Below are positions 53,341 to 62,638 of a stretch of DNA of 64,000 nt, piece by piece. Source of the DNA: Streptomyces tibetensis (GTDB lineage Bacteria > Actinomycetota > Actinomycetes > Streptomycetales > Streptomycetaceae). Made by a program: the position numbers and the translations under genes. Within the stretch, counting starts at the first letter, position 1, and the number at the start of each line of letters is the position of its first letter. The notes under the pieces were generated by a model. That model made no database searches and was not told the DNA's origin. It was given only the letters and a program-made list of their open reading frames with translations. The DNA lies in contig NZ_SZVW01000005.1 of the NCBI RefSeq assembly GCF_007655005.1, positions 372,001 to 436,000 on the forward strand, read 5' to 3'.

Positions 53341-54870
53341 TCACTCGACCGCGCGCAGCGCGTTGACGATGCCGTGGCCGTAGAAGCCGTTGACGCGCTT
53401 GCCGCCCTTGCAGACCGCGTCCTGCGTTCCGTCGCCGTCCTGGTCGTAGGAGGCGGGGCAGGCGGTCTTGTCGGCCTGCGCCTTCAGCAGCGCCTGCAGC
53501 TGGGCCGGAGACGCCCAGGGGTACGTGGACTTCAGCAGCGCGGCGACGCCGGAGGCGTGCGGCGAGGCCATCGAGGTGCCCTGCAGGAAGCCCCACGTGC
53601 CGTTCGGCAGGGTGGAGAGGATGCGGCCGTTCTTCGAGGGGGTGTCGGGTATCTGGTAGCGCCCGTCGCCGCCCGGCGCGGCGACGTCGACGACGCCCTT
53701 GCCGTACGTCGAGAAGTACGACTTGACGTTGTCGACGCCCGTCGAGCTCACCGTGACGACACCCGGCAGCTGGTTCGGCACGTCGAAGCACTCGTGCGGG
53801 TCGATGGTGCGCTCGACCGGGGTGGAGTCGTCGGGGCTGGAGTCGTCGACGATCGCGTCCGAGTCCAGGTCGTGGTTGGAGTTGCCCGCCGCGGCGACGT
53901 TCAGCGTGCCCTTCTTCTGGGCGTACAGCTGGGCCCGGTTGACCGCGTCGACGATGGCCCGCTGGTCCGGGTCGTCCATGCAGTTGTACAGCCACGGGTC
54001 GACGTAGTAGCTGTTGTTCGTGATCTCGACGCCGTGGTCGGCGGCGAACACGAACGCGCACACGACGCTCTCCGGGTAGAAGAGGCCGTTCGCCCGGTCG
54101 GTCACGTTGATGCTGGACACCTTCACGCCGGGAGCGACGCCCGCGACGCCGACGCCGTTGCGGGCGGCGGCTATCTCACCCGCGACGTGCGTGCCGTGGT
54201 AGTCCTCGGCGGTGTACGGCCGCCAGGCGCCCTCACTGGTGTCGGGCTTGCCGCCGGCGCAGTTGGCGGACTGGGAGGCGGAGAAGTTCGGGGCTATGTC
54301 GGGGTGGGTGTCGTCCACGCCGGTGTCGATCACGGCGACGGTCACCTTGCGGCTGCCCGGATTGATCCGCGCGGCCTGGTCGGCGCCGATCGCGCGCAGG
54401 TCCCACTGGTCCGCTTCGAGGGGCTCGCTCTCGGGCGTCGTCGCCGAGGCGGCCTCGGTGCGCTTCGCCTGGGCGGCCGTCAGGTACTCGACCGCGCCCT
54501 CCTCCTTCGTCCCCGCGGGGGCCAGCGGCGTGGTCCGCGTCGCGCCGGCGGACCGGACCCCGCGGGCCTCGCGGATCGTCTTGGCGAAGTCGGGGTTCGA
54601 GGAGTGGACGACGAGCACGCCGATCCGCTCGTAGGCGGCCACGACCGAACCGTCGGCCTTCCCGATCGCCTTCTTCACCGAGGCGATCGTGTGGCGGTCC
54701 ACCTTGGTGTTGACGACGTACGCCAGCTTCGGCCCGTCCGCCGTCCGGACGGCCGACTCCGCCTGCGGGGCCGCCGAGGCGGCGGCGGGCAGGAAGCCGA
54801 GCGAGGCGGTCAGGGACAGCACGACGGGCACGGCGAGAGCGAGCCGGCGTCTGGAACGCAAGTGAGACAT
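53341..54870 (-). CDS. Secreted S8 (subtilisin-like) serine protease, paralogue B
   Basis: This 509-residue protein has the same layout as its neighbour: signal peptide (RSRRRLALAVPVVLSLTASL...), I9-like propeptide, then Asp182, His225 and Ser433 (LQGTSMASPHASG). The ATG at 54870 has a GGAGGATGTGGAG site. An exact 70-bp duplication carries a second copy of this site and start upstream at 54940, out of frame. Paralogue A follows after 61 bp on the same strand. Confidence 0.94.
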   Translation of the reverse strand: MSHLRSRRRLALAVPVVLSLTASLGFLPAAASAAPQAESAVRTADGPKLAYVVNTKVDRHTIASVKKAIGKADGSVVAAYERIGVLVVHSSNPDFAKTIREARGVRSAGATRTTPLAPAGTKEEGAVEYLTAAQAKRTEAASATTPESEPLEADQWDLRAIGADQAARINPGSRKVTVAVIDTGVDDTHPDIAPNFSASQSANCAGGKPDTSEGAWRPYTAEDYHGTHVAGEIAAARNGVGVAGVAPGVKVSSINVTDRANGLFYPESVVCAFVFAADHGVEITNNSYYVDPWLYNCMDDPDQRAIVDAVNRAQLYAQKKGTLNVAAAGNSNHDLDSDAIVDDSSPDDSTPVERTIDPHECFDVPNQLPGVVTVSSTGVDNVKSYFSTYGKGVVDVAAPGGDGRYQIPDTPSKNGRILSTLPNGTWGFLQGTSMASPHASGVAALLKSTYPWASPAQLQALLKAQADKTACPASYDQDGDGTQDAVCKGGKRVNGFYGHGIVNALRAVE

Positions 54871-54980
54871 GGGGTCTCCACATCCTCCGGAAACGAAACC
54901 GGCCCGAGACGAGCCGGCGTCTGGAACGCAAGTGAGACATGGGGTCTCCACATCCTCCGGAAACGAAACCGGCCCGAGAC
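54841..54980 (-). repeat. Exact 70-bp tandem duplication over the protease B start
   Basis: 54841-54910 and 54911-54980 are identical. Each unit holds, on the minus strand, GGAGGATGTGGAGACCCC, ATG and the first 10 codons. Because 70 is not a multiple of three, translation from the outer ATG (54940) runs in another frame across the true start. Confidence 0.97.
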
Positions 54981-55191
54981 ACAGGTGGTGCCCGGGCAGG
55001 TACATGACGTGGTGCAGGGTGAAGCTATCCCGGCCTCTCGCTGGCCAGCAACGCTTTGTCGAAACGACTTCGGAAACAACGCCGGGCGTTTGAACCGGTT
55101 CTCACGCGCCGCCGTGACGTTGAACAGGGAGCGCGAGGACACGCGCCTCCGCCCACGCTCACAACTGCTGCCGTCCTTGCGAGGAGACTTC
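54981..55191. other. Divergent promoter region of protease B and the acetate-permease pair
   Basis: This 211-bp gap lies between the duplicated protease leader and the DUF485 gene. I see no ORF, terminator or clear dyad. Promoters in both directions are expected but not pinned down. Confidence 0.4.
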
Positions 55192-55548
55192 GTGGCCACC
55201 GACGCACCGCCCCCCTCGAAAGAGCAACACAAGCTCCCCTCACCCGAGGAGTTCGCCGAGGTGCACGAGAGCGCGGAGTTCGTTGAACTGCGCCGCTCCT
55301 ACCGCTCCTTCGCCTTCCCGCTGACCATCGGCTTCATCGCCTGGTACCTGCTGTACGTCCTGCTCTCGAACTACGCGGGCGGCTTCATGGGCACCAAGCT
55401 GTTCGGCAACATCAACGTCGCCCTCCTCCTCGGCGTCGCCCAGTTCGTCACCACGTTCCTCATCGCCTGGTGGTACTCGCGGCACGCCGCCGCGAAGCTC
55501 GACCCCAAGGCCGAGGCCATCAAGACCCGGATGGAGAGCGGCGCATGA
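55192..55548 (+). CDS. DUF485-family membrane protein
   Basis: This 118-residue protein starts at GTG 55192 with GAGGAG 5 nt upstream. Two helices (FPLTIGFIAWYLLYVLLSNYAG and INVALLLGVAQFVTTFLIAWWY) flank a short loop. DUF485 (YjcH-like) genes sit directly before acetate permease genes and are thought to assist them. Its stop overlaps the symporter ATG (ATGA). Confidence 0.92.
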   Translation: MATDAPPPSKEQHKLPSPEEFAEVHESAEFVELRRSYRSFAFPLTIGFIAWYLLYVLLSNYAGGFMGTKLFGNINVALLLGVAQFVTTFLIAWWYSRHAAAKLDPKAEAIKTRMESGA

Positions 55549-57170
55549 GCCCCGTACAGCACACCTTCCTCGCCGCGAACGAGGCCAGCGAGCACCGCCC
55601 GCTGATCATCACCCTGTTCGCACTGTTCGTCCTCGCGACCCTCGGCATCACCATCTGGGCGGGCCGCCAGACCAAGGACGCCGCCGACTTCTACGCCGGC
55701 GGCCGCCAGTTCAGCGCCTTCCAGAACGGGCTCGCCGTCTCCGGCGACTACATGTCCGCCGCGTCGTTCCTCGGCATCGCGGGCGCCATCGCCCTCTTCG
55801 GCTACGACGGCTTCCTCTACTCCATCGGCTTCCTGGTCGCCTGGCTGGTCGCCCTGCTCCTGGTGGCCGAGCCGCTGCGGAACTCCGGCCGCTACACCAT
55901 GGGCGACGTCCTCGCGTACCGCATGCGCCAGCGCCCGGTCCGCACCGCCGCCGGCACCTCCACCATCGTGGTGTCGATCTTCTACCTGCTGGCCCAGATG
56001 GCCGGCGCGGGCGTCCTCGTCTCGCTGCTGCTCGGCATCACCTCCGACGCCGGCAAGATCCTCATCGTGGCCCTGGTCGGTCTCCTGATGATCGTCTACG
56101 TCTCGATCGGCGGCATGAAGGGCACCACCTGGGTGCAGATGGTCAAGGCCGTGCTGCTCATCGGCGGCACCATCCTGATCACCTTCCTGGTGCTGCTGAA
56201 GTTCAACTTCAACATCTCCGACCTGCTCGGCCAGGCCGCCGAGAACAGCGGCAAGGGCGCCGCCTTCCTGGAGCCCGGCCTGCAGTACGGCGCGACCGGC
56301 ACCTCCAAGCTGGACTTCATCTCCCTGGGCATCGCCCTGGTCCTCGGCACCGCCGGCCTGCCGCACATCCTGATCCGCTTCTACACGGTGCCCGACGCCA
56401 AGGCCGCCCGTAAGTCCGTGAACTGGGCCATCGGCATCATCGGCGGCTTCTACCTGATGACCATCGCCCTCGGCTTCGGCGCCGCCGCACTGATCTCCCA
56501 GGACGAGATCATCGCGTCCAACCCGTCCGGAAACACGGCCGCACCCCTGCTCGCCCTGCATCTGGGCGGTGTCGACTCGACCTGGGGCGCGATCCTGCTC
56601 GCCACGATCTCGGCGGTGGCCTTCGCGACGATCCTGGCCGTCGTCGCGGGCCTCACCCTCGCCTCGTCGTCGTCCTTCGCGCACGACATCTACGCCAACG
56701 TCATCCGCAAGGGGAAGGCGTCCGGCGCCGAGGAGGTCCGCGCGGCCCGCTGGGCGACCGTCGCCATCGGCGTCGTCTCCATCGGCCTCGGCGCCCTCGC
56801 CCGCGACCTGAACGTGGCCGGCCTGGTCGCCCTCGCCTTCGCGGTCGCCGCCTCCGCCAACCTGCCGACGATCCTCTACAGCCTGTTCTGGAAGCGCTTC
56901 ACCACCCAGGGCGCGCTGTGGTCGATCTACGGCGGTCTGATCGTCGCCGTCGGCCTGGTGCTGTTCTCGCCCGTCGTCTCCGGCGACCCCAAGGCGATGT
57001 TCCCCGAGGTCGACTTCGCCTGGTTCCCGCTGAAGAACCCGGGCATCATCTCCATCCCGTTCGGCTTCCTCATGGGCTGGCTCGGCACGGTCCTGTCCAA
57101 GGAGGAGCCCGACGCCAAGAAGTACGCGGAGCTGGAGGTCCGGTCCCTGACCGGCACCGGAGCCCACTGA
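55545..57170 (+). CDS. actP: Cation/acetate symporter, SSS family
   Basis: This 541-residue sodium:solute symporter has about 13 helices. It shows DAADFYAGGRQFSAFQNGLAVSGDYMSAASFLG (substrate and sodium site), SGRYTMGDVLAYR, VYVSIGGMKGTTWVQMVKAVLL and GTAGLPHILIRFYTVPDAKAARKSV, all typical of ActP. It takes up acetate and possibly other short monocarboxylates. Translationally coupled to the DUF485 gene. Confidence 0.92.
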   Translation: MSPVQHTFLAANEASEHRPLIITLFALFVLATLGITIWAGRQTKDAADFYAGGRQFSAFQNGLAVSGDYMSAASFLGIAGAIALFGYDGFLYSIGFLVAWLVALLLVAEPLRNSGRYTMGDVLAYRMRQRPVRTAAGTSTIVVSIFYLLAQMAGAGVLVSLLLGITSDAGKILIVALVGLLMIVYVSIGGMKGTTWVQMVKAVLLIGGTILITFLVLLKFNFNISDLLGQAAENSGKGAAFLEPGLQYGATGTSKLDFISLGIALVLGTAGLPHILIRFYTVPDAKAARKSVNWAIGIIGGFYLMTIALGFGAAALISQDEIIASNPSGNTAAPLLALHLGGVDSTWGAILLATISAVAFATILAVVAGLTLASSSSFAHDIYANVIRKGKASGAEEVRAARWATVAIGVVSIGLGALARDLNVAGLVALAFAVAASANLPTILYSLFWKRFTTQGALWSIYGGLIVAVGLVLFSPVVSGDPKAMFPEVDFAWFPLKNPGIISIPFGFLMGWLGTVLSKEEPDAKKYAELEVRSLTGTGAH

Positions 57171-57184
57171 GCACGACCCCTCCC

Positions 57185-57232
57185 GCGCGGCCGCGTCGTA
57201 GGAACCTCCAGGTCCCTGCGGCCCGGCCGCGC
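57185..57232 (+). terminator. Weak candidate terminator after actP
   Basis: GCGCGGCCG (57185-57193) can pair with CGGCCGCGC (57224-57232) around a 30-nt loop that holds a small AACCT/AGGT stem. It lies 15 bp past the symporter stop. Confidence 0.4.
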
Positions 57233-57341
57233 CGTGCGTCGTGGGATCGGGCCTGTGGCGTTGTCGGTGGGGTCACGTAGGCTCACAGGTGTCGGAGAAG
57301 CAGAGCCGCACGCATGATCCGCGACGAGGGAGGGGGCCCAC

Positions 57342-58331
57342 GTGCTCATCGACACCTACGGCCGGGTGGCCACCGACCTGAGGGTCTCACTGACCGACAG
57401 GTGCAACCTGCGCTGTACGTACTGCATGCCCGAGGAGGGCCTGCAGTGGCTGGCCAAGCCGGACCTGCTCACCGACGACGAGATCGTCCGCCTGATCGAC
57501 ATCGCGGTGACGTCCCTCGGGATCGAGGAGGTCCGCTTCACCGGAGGCGAGCCCTTGCTGCGCCCGGGCCTGGCCGGCATCGTCGAGCGCGTCGCCGCGC
57601 TGGACCCCCGCCCCCAGATGTCGTTGACGACCAACGGCATCGGCCTCAAGCGCACGGCGGCGGCCCTGAAGGATGCGGGCCTGGACCGGGTCAATGTCTC
57701 CCTCGACACGCTGCGCCCGGACGTCTTCAAGACCCTCACCCGCCGCGACCGCCACAAGGACGTCATCGAGGGCCTGTACGCCGCCCGTGACGCGGGCCTG
57801 ACCCCGGTCAAGGTCAACTCGGTCCTGATGCCGGGGCTCAACGACGACGAGGCCCCCGACCTGCTGGCCTGGGCCGTGGAGCACGACTACGAACTGCGCT
57901 TCATCGAGCAGATGCCCCTGGACGCCCAGCACGGCTGGAAGCGCGACGGCATGATCACCGCCGGCGACATCCTGGCCTCCCTGCGCACCCGCTTCGAGCT
58001 GACCGCCGAGGGCGAGGAGAAGCGCGGCTCGGCCCCCGCGGAGCGCTGGCTCGTCGACGGTGGCCCGCATGTGGTCGGCGTCATCGCCTCCGTCACGCGC
58101 CCCTTCTGCTCGGCGTGCGACCGCACCCGCCTCACGGCCGACGGACAGGTCCGCACCTGCCTGTTCGCCCAGGAGGAGACAGACCTGCGCGCCGCGCTGC
58201 GATCCGGCGCCCCGGACGAGGAGATCGCCCGCATCTGGCGCCTGGCGATGTGGGGCAAGAAGGCGGGAGCGGGCCTGGACGACCCGACGTTCGTACAGCC
58301 GACCAGGCCCATGTCCGCGATCGGTGGCTAG
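57342..58331 (+). CDS. moaA: GTP 3',8-cyclase, molybdenum cofactor biosynthesis
   Basis: This 329-residue radical-SAM enzyme starts at GTG 57342 with GGAGGGGG upstream. The SAM-cluster motif is DRCNLRCTYCMP, the second cluster site CSACDRTRLTADGQVRTCL, and the C-terminal GG tail is intact (MSAIGG). It makes the cyclic GTP intermediate of molybdopterin. A TAGGCT -10-like element lies at 57278-57283. Other moa genes are not in this window. Confidence 0.97.
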   Translation: MLIDTYGRVATDLRVSLTDRCNLRCTYCMPEEGLQWLAKPDLLTDDEIVRLIDIAVTSLGIEEVRFTGGEPLLRPGLAGIVERVAALDPRPQMSLTTNGIGLKRTAAALKDAGLDRVNVSLDTLRPDVFKTLTRRDRHKDVIEGLYAARDAGLTPVKVNSVLMPGLNDDEAPDLLAWAVEHDYELRFIEQMPLDAQHGWKRDGMITAGDILASLRTRFELTAEGEEKRGSAPAERWLVDGGPHVVGVIASVTRPFCSACDRTRLTADGQVRTCLFAQEETDLRAALRSGAPDEEIARIWRLAMWGKKAGAGLDDPTFVQPTRPMSAIGG

Positions 58332-58332
58332 A

Positions 58333-58405
58333 GACACCTGGGGGCGCGGGGCCGTATCGATATGCGGCTCCGCCGCGTGAGCGCGAACAGCCGCAGGGCC
58401 CGCAG
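58333..58405. repeat. Dispersed Streptomyces intergenic repeat, copy 3
   Basis: GGGGGCGCGGGGCCGTATCG, then ATATGCGGCTCCGCCGCGTG, fill the gap between convergent moaA and the 71-residue protein gene. It is the closest match in the window to the well-known Streptomyces repeat. GCGGCTCCGCCGC is self-complementary. Confidence 0.65.
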
Positions 58406-58411
58406 CCGGGG

Positions 58412-58627
58412 TCAGGCGTCCTTCGCTTCCCACTCCTCGAAGAGCACCACGTCCTTCAAGAATCCCCGCACCCCGAGGAACTGAGACAAGTGCTCGCGAT
58501 GCTCCTCACAGGCCAGCCACGTCTTGCGCCGCTCCGGCGTGTGGATCTTCGGGTTGTTCCACGCCAGCACCCACACGGCGTCGACACGGCAGCCCTTCGC
58601 GGAACAGATGGGCGTCTCGTCACTCAC
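58412..58627 (-). CDS. Small conserved Cys/His protein
   Basis: This 71-residue protein starts at GTG 58627 (VSDETPICSAKGCRVDAVWV), then LAWNNPKIHTPERRKTWLAC and EEHREHLSQFLGVRGFLKDV, ending in acidic residues. CxxxxC plus C and two His may bind zinc. I recall it as a conserved actinobacterial hypothetical. The 228-bp gap upstream contains AT-rich TGAGCTTTTCTTGAGCTT but no gene. Confidence 0.75.
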   Translation of the reverse strand: MSDETPICSAKGCRVDAVWVLAWNNPKIHTPERRKTWLACEEHREHLSQFLGVRGFLKDVVLFEEWEAKDA

Positions 58628-58855
58628 AGCTTTCGTCTCACTGAAAAGGCGACGCCGAGCAGCCACGGGGGGAGCTGCCCGGCGTCGGTCCGTCGCTCCG
58701 ACGGGGGATGCGGAGCGCGTACGAAGTATGTCACGGGTAACCCCGGCCCCGGCACTGGAACAACATGATTGATCTGAGCTTTTCTTGAGCTTGGCGGGAA
58801 GCTGACTTCCCTTCCCGCTCTCCCTCAAGGTCCGCGGAATTGCGCCGGGGCGCGC

Positions 58856-59251
58856 CTATCGCTCGTGCGATTCGCTCCGCGCACCCGCCCCCGGCCCGGG
58901 CGCGGCATCTTCCGCAACCGATTCCCCCGAGCCGTCCCTCGCATCCGGCGGGCCGATCATCGGACGCGACTGCGACACCACGAACGTCGACGGCAGAGAC
59001 GGCGCATTCTCACGCCCCGCGTTGGCGATCACCACCGCGATGTACGGCAGCACCAGCCCGAGCACCAACGCCACGATGGCGACGTGCCGTTCGACGTTCC
59101 ACAGGGTGGCCGCGAGGATCACGGAGATCGTGCGGACCGTCATCGAGATCACGTACCGGCGCTGCCGCCCGCGCACGTCCTCCTGCAGCCCTGTCCGGGC
59201 GCCGGTGATCCGGAAAACCTGGACGTTGCCGCCGCCATGCTGCTTCCGCAT
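58856..59251 (-). CDS. DUF3099-family membrane protein
   Basis: This 131-residue protein has a cytosolic start with QVFRITGARTGLQEDVRGRQRRYVISM, typical of DUF3099, then two helices (TVRTISVILAATLW and VAIVALVLGLVLPYIAVVIANAG), and a Gly/Pro/Ser-rich tail. Function is unknown. Its stop is 29 bp from the next hairpin (58794-58818). Confidence 0.87.
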   Translation of the reverse strand: MRKQHGGGNVQVFRITGARTGLQEDVRGRQRRYVISMTVRTISVILAATLWNVERHVAIVALVLGLVLPYIAVVIANAGRENAPSLPSTFVVSQSRPMIGPPDARDGSGESVAEDAAPGPGAGARSESHER

Positions 59252-59496
59252 CGCATTCCACCATCCGCCCGTATCGGACTTTCACCCGCCCCGTGGCCGT
59301 CCCCGGCCGGCCGGGGAACCTGACCAGGACAGCTCTTACGTTACGCCGCGGCTGCGCCTGCCACGAGACCGGGTCGCGCGCCGTCGGGGCGAACGGCCTG
59401 CGCCGTCCCGCGTACGGTCCGCGTCGGCATGCGGCGTACGGCCACTGGGCCGACACTGGCCGTAGTGCTCACGTCGAGCCGCACGAGGAGGCAGCG

Positions 59497-59772
59497 ATGG
59501 GCTGGTTGTGGGCGATCATCGTAGGACTGGTACTCGGTCTGATCGCGAAGGCGATCATTCCGGGCAAGCAACACCTTCCCCTGTGGCTGACCGTCATCCT
59601 GGGCATGATCGGCGGCATCGCCGGCAACGCCATCGCCCGGGCGGCCGGTGTCGACGCCACATCGGGAATCGACTGGTGGCGGCACGTCTTCCAGCTGGTG
59701 ATGGCGATCATCCTCGTCGGTCTGGGCGACCGGGCCTGGACGGCGGCCAGAGGAGACAAGAGCAGGGCATGA
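59497..59772 (+). CDS. GlsB/YeaQ-family stress membrane protein
   Basis: This 91-residue protein has three helices: WLWAIIVGLVLGLIAKAIIPG, WLTVILGMIGGIAGNAIARA and VFQLVMAIILVGLG. The family's GxxxGxIAxxIxPG start and GxxGxxxG helix are present. The ATG 59497 is set by GAGGAGG. Members (transglycosylase-associated proteins) respond to stress, often together with Asp23/Gls24 genes. Confidence 0.9.
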   Translation: MGWLWAIIVGLVLGLIAKAIIPGKQHLPLWLTVILGMIGGIAGNAIARAAGVDATSGIDWWRHVFQLVMAIILVGLGDRAWTAARGDKSRA

Positions 59773-59782
59773 CGGGGCGGCA

Positions 59783-59828
59783 CGGCGAAGGGGGCGGCCT
59801 CCGAAAACGGAGACCGCCCCCTTCGCCG
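59783..59828. terminator. Bidirectional terminator between glsB-like and tyrS genes
   Basis: The 21-nt arms (59783-59803 and 59808-59828) pair with one mismatch around an AAAA loop, placed between the convergent genes ending at 59772 and 59837. Confidence 0.92.
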
Positions 59829-59836
59829 TTGCGCTC

Positions 59837-61105
59837 TCAGCCGCCCGTGACCTCGACCGCGGCCAGGTTCTTCTTGCCCCGGCGCAGCACCAGCCAGCGG
59901 CCGTGCAGCAGGTCCTCCTTGGCGGGGACGGCATCCTCGCCGGCGACCTTGACGTTGTTCACGTAGGCGCCGCCCTCCTTGACCGTGCGGCGCGCGGCCG
60001 ACTTGCTGGCCACCAGGCCGACCTCGGCGAAGAGGTCGACGGCCGGGCCGAGCTCGGCGACCTGGATGTGCGGCACCTCGGAGAGGGCCGCGGCCAGCGT
60101 CCTCTCGTCGAGCTCCGCCAGCTCGCCCTGCCCGAAGAGGGCCTTGGACGCGGCGATCACGGCGGCCGTCTGGTCGGCGCCGTGCACGAGCGTCGTCAGT
60201 TCCTCGGCGAGCGCCCGCTGCGCTGCCCGGGCCTGCGGACGCTCCTCGGTCTGCCGCTCCAGCTCCTCCAGCTCCTCGCGGGAGCGGAAGGACAGGATGC
60301 GCATGTACTTGGAGATGTCCCGGTCGTCCACGTTCAGCCAGAACTGGTAGAACGCGTACGGCGTGGTCATCTCCGGGTCGAGCCAGACGGCGCCGCCCTC
60401 GGTCTTGCCGAACTTGGTGCCGTCCGCCTTGGTCATCAGCGGCGTCGCCATCGCGTGCGCGCTCGCGTCGGGCTCCAGGCGGTGGATCAGGTCCAGGCCC
60501 GCCGTGAGGTTGCCCCACTGGTCGCTGCCGCCCTGCTGGAGGGTGCAGCCGTAGCGCCGGTAGAGCTGGAGGAAGTCCATGCCCTGCAACAGCTGGTAGC
60601 TGAACTCCGTGTAGCTGATGCCCTCGGAGGACTCCAGGCGCCGGGCCACGGAGTCCTTCGTCAGCATCTTGTTGACGCGGAAGTGCTTGCCGATGTCGCG
60701 GAGGAACTCGATCGCGGAGAGGTTCTCCGTCCAGTCGAGGTTGTTGACCATGACGGCCGCGTTCTCGCCCTCGAAGTCCAGGAACGGCTCGATCTGGGCG
60801 CGCAGCTTGGCGACCCAGCCGGTGACCGTCTCCGGGTCGTTCAGCGTGCGCTCCGCGGTCGGGCGCGGGTCGCCGATGAGGCCTGTGGCACCGCCGACCA
60901 GCGCCAGCGGCCGGTGACCGGCCTGCTGGAGCCGGCGCACGGTGAGCACCTGCACCAGGTGCCCCACGTGCAGCGACGGCGCCGTCGGGTCGAAGCCGCA
61001 ATAGAACGTGACGGGACCGTCCGCGAGCGCCTTGCGCAAAGCGTCCTCGTCAGTGGACAGGGCGAACAGCCCGCGCCACTTCAGCTCGTCGACGATGTCC
61101 GTCAC
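59837..61105 (-). CDS. tyrS: Tyrosyl-tRNA synthetase
   Basis: This 422-residue class I synthetase has the HIGH motif as [13 protein letters not shown], the KMSKS loop as [32 protein letters not shown] for tyrosine binding and a C-terminal S4 RNA-binding domain ([23 protein letters not shown]). Essential for translation. No T-box or other leader is visible in the 56 bp upstream. Confidence 0.98.
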   Translation of the reverse strand: MTDIVDELKWRGLFALSTDEDALRKALADGPVTFYCGFDPTAPSLHVGHLVQVLTVRRLQQAGHRPLALVGGATGLIGDPRPTAERTLNDPETVTGWVAKLRAQIEPFLDFEGENAAVMVNNLDWTENLSAIEFLRDIGKHFRVNKMLTKDSVARRLESSEGISYTEFSYQLLQGMDFLQLYRRYGCTLQQGGSDQWGNLTAGLDLIHRLEPDASAHAMATPLMTKADGTKFGKTEGGAVWLDPEMTTPYAFYQFWLNVDDRDISKYMRILSFRSREELEELERQTEERPQARAAQRALAEELTTLVHGADQTAAVIAASKALFGQGELAELDERTLAAALSEVPHIQVAELGPAVDLFAEVGLVASKSAARRTVKEGGAYVNNVKVAGEDAVPAKEDLLHGRWLVLRRGKKNLAAVEVTGG

Positions 61106-61161
61106 GGTTCTCGTGTCTCCTCGATGATCTTCGGGCAGTCGGGTGACAGCCGACTACGAGG

Positions 61162-62556
61162 TTATACGCCCTGGCTGACAGAGCTCATATTGAAATCCGG
61201 GACCCGCAGCGCGGGCATGGCCGCCCTGGTGAACCAGTCGCTCCACTCCCTGGGCAGCGTCTTCTCGGTCCGCCCGGCCTCCGTGGCCCGGCCCAGCACC
61301 CCGACCGGCGACTCGTTGAACCGGAAGTTGTTCACCTCGCCCGTCACCTCGCCGTTCTCGACGAGGTACACACCGTCCCGGGTCAGCCCGGTGAGCAGCA
61401 GCGTCGCCGGGTCGACCTCGCGGATGTACCACAGGCAGGTCAGCAGCAGCCCGCGCCCGGTGTTCGCGACCATCTCCTCCAGGGAACGGTCCTCGCCCCC
61501 GTCCAGGACGATGTTGTCGATGCCCGGCGCCACCGGCAGACCGGTCAGGCCCGCGCTGTGCCGGCTGGTCGTCAGGTGCCGCAGTTCGCCCTCGCGCATC
61601 CACTCGGTGGGGGCGAGCGGCAGCCCGTTGTCGAACACCGACTGGTCGCCGCCGGAGGAGTGCGCGATCACGAAGGGCGCCGACTCCAGGCCCGGCTCGT
61701 TCGGGTCGCTGCGCAGGGTCAGCGGCAGGTCGGTCAGCCTCTCGCCGACCCGCGTGCCCCCGCCCGGCTTGGAGAACACCGTGCGGCCCTCGACCGCGTC
61801 CCGGCCCGACGCCGACCACATCTGGTAGATCAGCAGGTCCGCCACGGCCGTCGGCGGCAGGAGCGTCTCGTAGCGCCCGGCGGGCAGCTCCACGCGCCGC
61901 TCGGCCCACCCGAGGCGCACCGCCAGCTCCGCGTCCAGGGCCGCCGGGTCGACGTCCTTGAAGTCCCGCGTGGAGCGGCCGGCCCACGCGGACCGGGTCC
62001 GGTCCGGCGACTTGGCGTTCAGCTCCAGCGTCCCGTTCGGCTGGTCGTGCCGCAGCCGCAGTCCGGTGGACGTGCCGACGTAGGACGACACCAGCTCGTG
62101 GTTGGCGAAGCCGTAGAGCTCGCGGCCGCCCGCCCGCGCGCGGGCGAAGGCCTCGCCGAGCGCGGGAGCGAAGTCGGCGAACACGGCCGAGGAGGTCTCG
62201 ACGGGCGCCTCCGTGAACTCCGGCGACTGCGTCACGCCCGTGACCAGCGGCTGGGCGTCCTCGGCGGGCCCGGCGCCGCGCGCGGCGGCCTCGGCGGCCC
62301 GCACCAGGGGCTCCAGCTCGTCGGGGGTCACGGCGGACCGTGACACCACCCCGGAGGCGGTGCCCTCCTTGCCGTCGACGGTGGCGACGACGGTGAGCGT
62401 GCGCCCGCGCGTGACGCCGTTCGTGGTCAGCGCGTTGCCCGCCCAGCGCAGGTTGGCGGTGGACTGCTCGTCGGCGATGACGACACAGCCGTCCGCCCGG
62501 GACAGTTCGAGGGCCCGCTCGACCACTTCGTGCGGCTTGCTGGTGCGAGGGCTCAT
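61162..62556 (-). CDS. pmbA: TldE/PmbA-family protein
   Basis: This 464-residue partner of TldD reads HEVVERALELSRADGCVVIADEQSTANLRWAGN, VATVDGKEGTASGVVSRSAV and TSRHSAGLTGLPVAPGIDNI. It lacks the HExxxH metal motif, as expected for the E subunit, and pairs with TldD to form a metalloprotease that matures small peptides. Its ATG at 62556 once overlapped a TldD stop; a duplicated TldD tail still precedes it. Confidence 0.93.
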   Translation of the reverse strand: MSPRTSKPHEVVERALELSRADGCVVIADEQSTANLRWAGNALTTNGVTRGRTLTVVATVDGKEGTASGVVSRSAVTPDELEPLVRAAEAAARGAGPAEDAQPLVTGVTQSPEFTEAPVETSSAVFADFAPALGEAFARARAGGRELYGFANHELVSSYVGTSTGLRLRHDQPNGTLELNAKSPDRTRSAWAGRSTRDFKDVDPAALDAELAVRLGWAERRVELPAGRYETLLPPTAVADLLIYQMWSASGRDAVEGRTVFSKPGGGTRVGERLTDLPLTLRSDPNEPGLESAPFVIAHSSGGDQSVFDNGLPLAPTEWMREGELRHLTTSRHSAGLTGLPVAPGIDNIVLDGGEDRSLEEMVANTGRGLLLTCLWYIREVDPATLLLTGLTRDGVYLVENGEVTGEVNNFRFNESPVGVLGRATEAGRTEKTLPREWSDWFTRAAMPALRVPDFNMSSVSQGV

Positions 62557-62638
62557 CGACCGGCCTCCTGGGTCGTGTTCAGACTGTGCTTACCCGGGGG
62601 GTAACCCCCGGACCCCCGGCCGATGCTGCAGCTGATGT

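Noticed and set aside
53278..55548. Plus-strand open frame of 756 codons antisense to protease B
   Set aside because: Only its last 118 codons (DUF485 protein from 55192) are real; the rest mirrors the protease coding phase.
61106..61161. Possible T-box before tyrS
   Set aside because: The leader is only 56 bp with no specifier loop or T-box sequence; it is too short.
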